Shown here: positions 16,107-17,920 of the stretch, piece after piece
How the letters are laid out: each line of letters opens with the position of its first letter
Position numbering within the stretch: the stretch's first letter is position 1
From: Arachnopeziza araneosa
Lineage: Eukaryota > Ascomycota > Leotiomycetes > Helotiales > Arachnopezizaceae
DNA length: 17,920 nt
Assembly (NCBI GenBank): GCA_003988855.1
Contig: QYAI01000258.1
Coordinates: 1 to 17,920 of the forward strand
Direction: 5' to 3'
The notes under the pieces: model-generated
What the model was told of the DNA's origin: nothing
Seen by the model: only the letters and a program-made list of their open reading frames with translations
The model's database searches: none
Program-made: the position numbers and the translations under genes

Positions 16107-17264
16107 TCAACCAGTAAAAGTAATAGTAGCCGTTGCCGAGTTGACGGTAACATTCGTCAACTGCTTGCCTGTAGCATCCACAATGTTCATAATATCAGCA
16201 TTGCCTGGGATCATGGCTGCCGTATCACTTGGCGCACAAGCAATCGCACCCGTGAAGACCACCGGAGTGAAACGGGGTAGAGAGGCAGTACCTTCGCCTC
16301 CGTCAGGTGCTTCCATGATCCACTCACACGAGCTTCCATTGAATGATGCTCCGGGTGGAGGCGCGAGGGTGATGCTGAAATGGGCCCCGGTGGTTTGGTT
16401 GGCGAAGGTGACGGTGCCGCCCGTGTTGCCGACGTACTGGACGGAGGCATAGACCTGTTGGCCTGGGGCGACGGGGAAGTTGGAGATGTTGGTTTGATAG
16501 ATGTAGCCCGGGGAGCCAGCCACCTCTGAGGCGTACCATTCGTACCATGCGACCTAGAGCAAGAAGTCAGTAGTGATTGGGTGGACAGGCAGATTCTTAT
16601 TTGCTGAGAGGATGATGAATGAACAATCAACGAGTGGGGATGTGTCGAAATGTAGAATTACAGCATGCTGCCAGAAAAGAATACTTACGTAGCCCACAGC
16701 ACCATTTGGAGCAACTCTCTGTTGGATTCCAACTTGTAGCACATCATCCGATGTAAACATCCCATCAATACCCACCCACGATGAAGAATTCCAACCCCCT
16801 TCTGACCCCTGAGCCTCCGAAGGCTGGCTCACAGTAGGAATTGTCCAGCCTCCGACAACCGTAGTCCAGGATCCAGTATTCTTTCCCGCGCCGGCCCAGA
16901 CTCTACCAGTATAGCTAACATTAGATCCATTATCAGGCTTCTTAGTCGGCTTCTGCTTGAGGTGATGCGTCTTTCCAATCTGATGCTCCAGCTCCGGAAC
17001 AATGCGGTGCTTGGCCTCCCAATTATGGCTGAAGACTTCGTTCCAGATGTCGAGAGCGACGGATGGCTCTGAAGTTGAGGGTCTTCTCCAGAGTATACCT
17101 TGCTCTTTCAATTCAGCTGGAGTTGCTTTGTTGAAATCGAAACCGACAGGTGGAGTAGGGTTGAGGTAGACGCCGGGAGTCTTGGTCGGGGTGACTTTGT
17201 ACGGGAGCTTGGTATGAAAGTCCGAATCCACTTTGAATTCAGTTCCAATGACAGCCTGTGCCAT
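16107..17264 (-). CDS. G1-family (eqolisin, peptidase A4) glutamic peptidase without signal peptide
   Basis: Exon 1 is 17264-16689 and exon 2 is 16553-16107. The 135-bp intron (GTAAGT...CTCTAG) is phase 0 and joins ...GAVGY to VAWYEWY..., giving 340 residues. The C-terminal 225 residues are a complete G1 domain: RVWAGAG, SSSWVGIDG (161-168), DDVLQVGIQQ (candidate catalytic Gln177), AWYEWY, YIYQTNISNFPVAPGQQV, NQTTGAHFS, and SSCEWIMEAP (candidate catalytic Glu269). Classical members are secreted acid proteases made as preproproteins. This one starts MAQAVIGTEFKVDSD with no hydrophobic leader, then has a 110-residue charged N-terminal region with a basic KTHHLKQKPTKKP segment that may act as propeptide. 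The ATG at 17264 is preferred over 17363 because it follows a CAACCTCAAC leader and the extra residues look like untranslated sequence. Confidence 0.9.
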
Positions 17265-17380
17265 GTTGAGGTTGATGTGAGTAGCCTGGTGAGAAGTTAT
17301 GAGTATGTAGTATTTGTTTGAGTAATTCAGGTGATTTGAGGGCTGATACAATAATTTGAGCACAGAAGGGAAATGAGAAG

Positions 17381-17393
17381 GGCTTTATAGCCC
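17381..17393 (-). promoter_or_regulatory. TATA box of the G1 peptidase gene
   Basis: GGGCTATAAAGCCC on the minus strand, about 115 bp upstream of the ATG, is a strong TATA match within a short palindrome. Confidence 0.6.
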
Positions 17394-17897
17394 AAGACTC
17401 CTCAACGAACCAACAAGGTATGAAGTAGTGTATCGAAGTAGGCGGGATGGACCCCGCACTGTAGCTCACTGACTTGCAAGCCAAAGTCTGAGCTGACCCG
17501 ATATGGCTTAACTCCCTAGTAACACAAAGGCATGAGTGCTAGGAATGTGCCTACAATTCCCGACAGACGCTCATCCAGTGGTGCTCCAATCCTATGTTTT
17601 ACCTTCATCCACCTTCACTAGGCACTTTCAGTTGGCGTTCCTATCCTCACCCGATTTGTGCATATCTGCCTGTCGGTGAACAGGATGTACGTAATCAACG
17701 CCATTTAGTAGTACTCTACTCTCCTCCTTGGTTACAGTAGGGTGCAAAAAGTCAAGACCCCCCTCCCTGGCAAGCCACACCACGCTACCCCGAAGTAGCC
17801 TTGCTGATATCGCTGCTTTTTCATTGATTCCTACCAAGAACAACACAACTTTTTGAGGCTATTTGCGATGCTACGAAAGGAGACTTCTCCTCAATTA
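17394..17897. other. Upstream flank, no supported gene
   Basis: A 72-codon minus frame (17628-17846) has no recognised motif. No RNA gene is seen. Confidence 0.4.
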
Positions 17898-17919
17898 AGA
17901 GCTCGTATCTGCGAGCTCT
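17898..17919. repeat. Perfect 8-bp hairpin at the window end
   Basis: AGAGCTCG and CGAGCTCT are separated by TATCTG. It could be part of a transposon end or terminator-like structure, but the context is cut off. Confidence 0.5.
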
Positions 17920-17920
17920 C

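Noticed and set aside
16211..16630. Ser/Pro/Thr-rich 139-codon minus frame
   Set aside because: It is an out-of-frame shadow of G1 peptidase exon 2.
16554..16688. Read-through of peptidase exon 1 into SILFWQHAVILHFDT...
   Set aside because: This is intron sequence with GTAAGT/CTCTAG ends; splicing restores the conserved AWYEWY motif.
17628..17846. 72-codon minus frame
   Set aside because: No family recognised and no promoter or splice context that supports it.
1..17920. CRISPR array, operon structure, prophage or bacterial signals
   Set aside because: Spliceosomal introns and fungal protein families show this is eukaryotic; no repeat-spacer pattern is present.

Overview
The window looks like an accessory stretch of a filamentous ascomycete (Pezizomycotina) chromosome. 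The evidence is short GT-AG introns of 44-135 bp, a HET-domain gene remnant, a Clr5-type family remnant, a fungal G1 (eqolisin) peptidase, fungus-type multipass membrane and HSL-esterase genes, and transposons whose decay pattern matches repeat-induced point mutation (RIP). I cannot name the species.

Layout. Positions 1-1010 hold the front part of a RIP-damaged pogo/Fot1-type transposase on the minus strand. It abuts an aminoglycoside-phosphotransferase-like kinase fragment, unrecognised decayed coding sequence, and a small acidic coiled-coil ORF (1595-2002). A dispersed repeat at 2080-2229 lies next to a single-exon remnant of a LaeA-like methyltransferase (2265-2505). Another weak coding remnant lies at about 2960-3500. 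An apparently intact three-exon gene (3776-5309) encodes a DUF7924-like protein with a PD...ExK nuclease-like signature, preceded by four 24-bp tandem repeats. A second, inverted copy of the dispersed repeat (5636-5766) sits where a broken HET gene (5780-6490) ends.

From 6878 to 9883 lie two healthy convergent genes: an HSL-family alpha/beta hydrolase and a multipass membrane protein, with only 43 bp between their stop codons. From about 10560 to 11690 there is another transposon-rich patch. It contains a second degraded DNA-transposon start, an LTR (11099-11414) followed by a degraded primer-binding site, and an EgtD/EasF-like methyltransferase gene cut off exactly at the LTR edge.

The right part holds an intact glyoxalase-like gene (12387-13304), a Clr5-family C-terminal gene with a frameshift and no N-terminal domain (13524-14907), a cryptic decayed reading frame (15295-15900), and an intact G1 peptidase with one intron and no signal peptide (16107-17264).

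The genes do not form an evident pathway. The common theme is genome decay: intact genes are interleaved with at least five gene relics, several of which end at repeat boundaries. The most unusual intact gene is the PD...ExK-like DUF7924 protein. All family calls come from motif reading without database searches.
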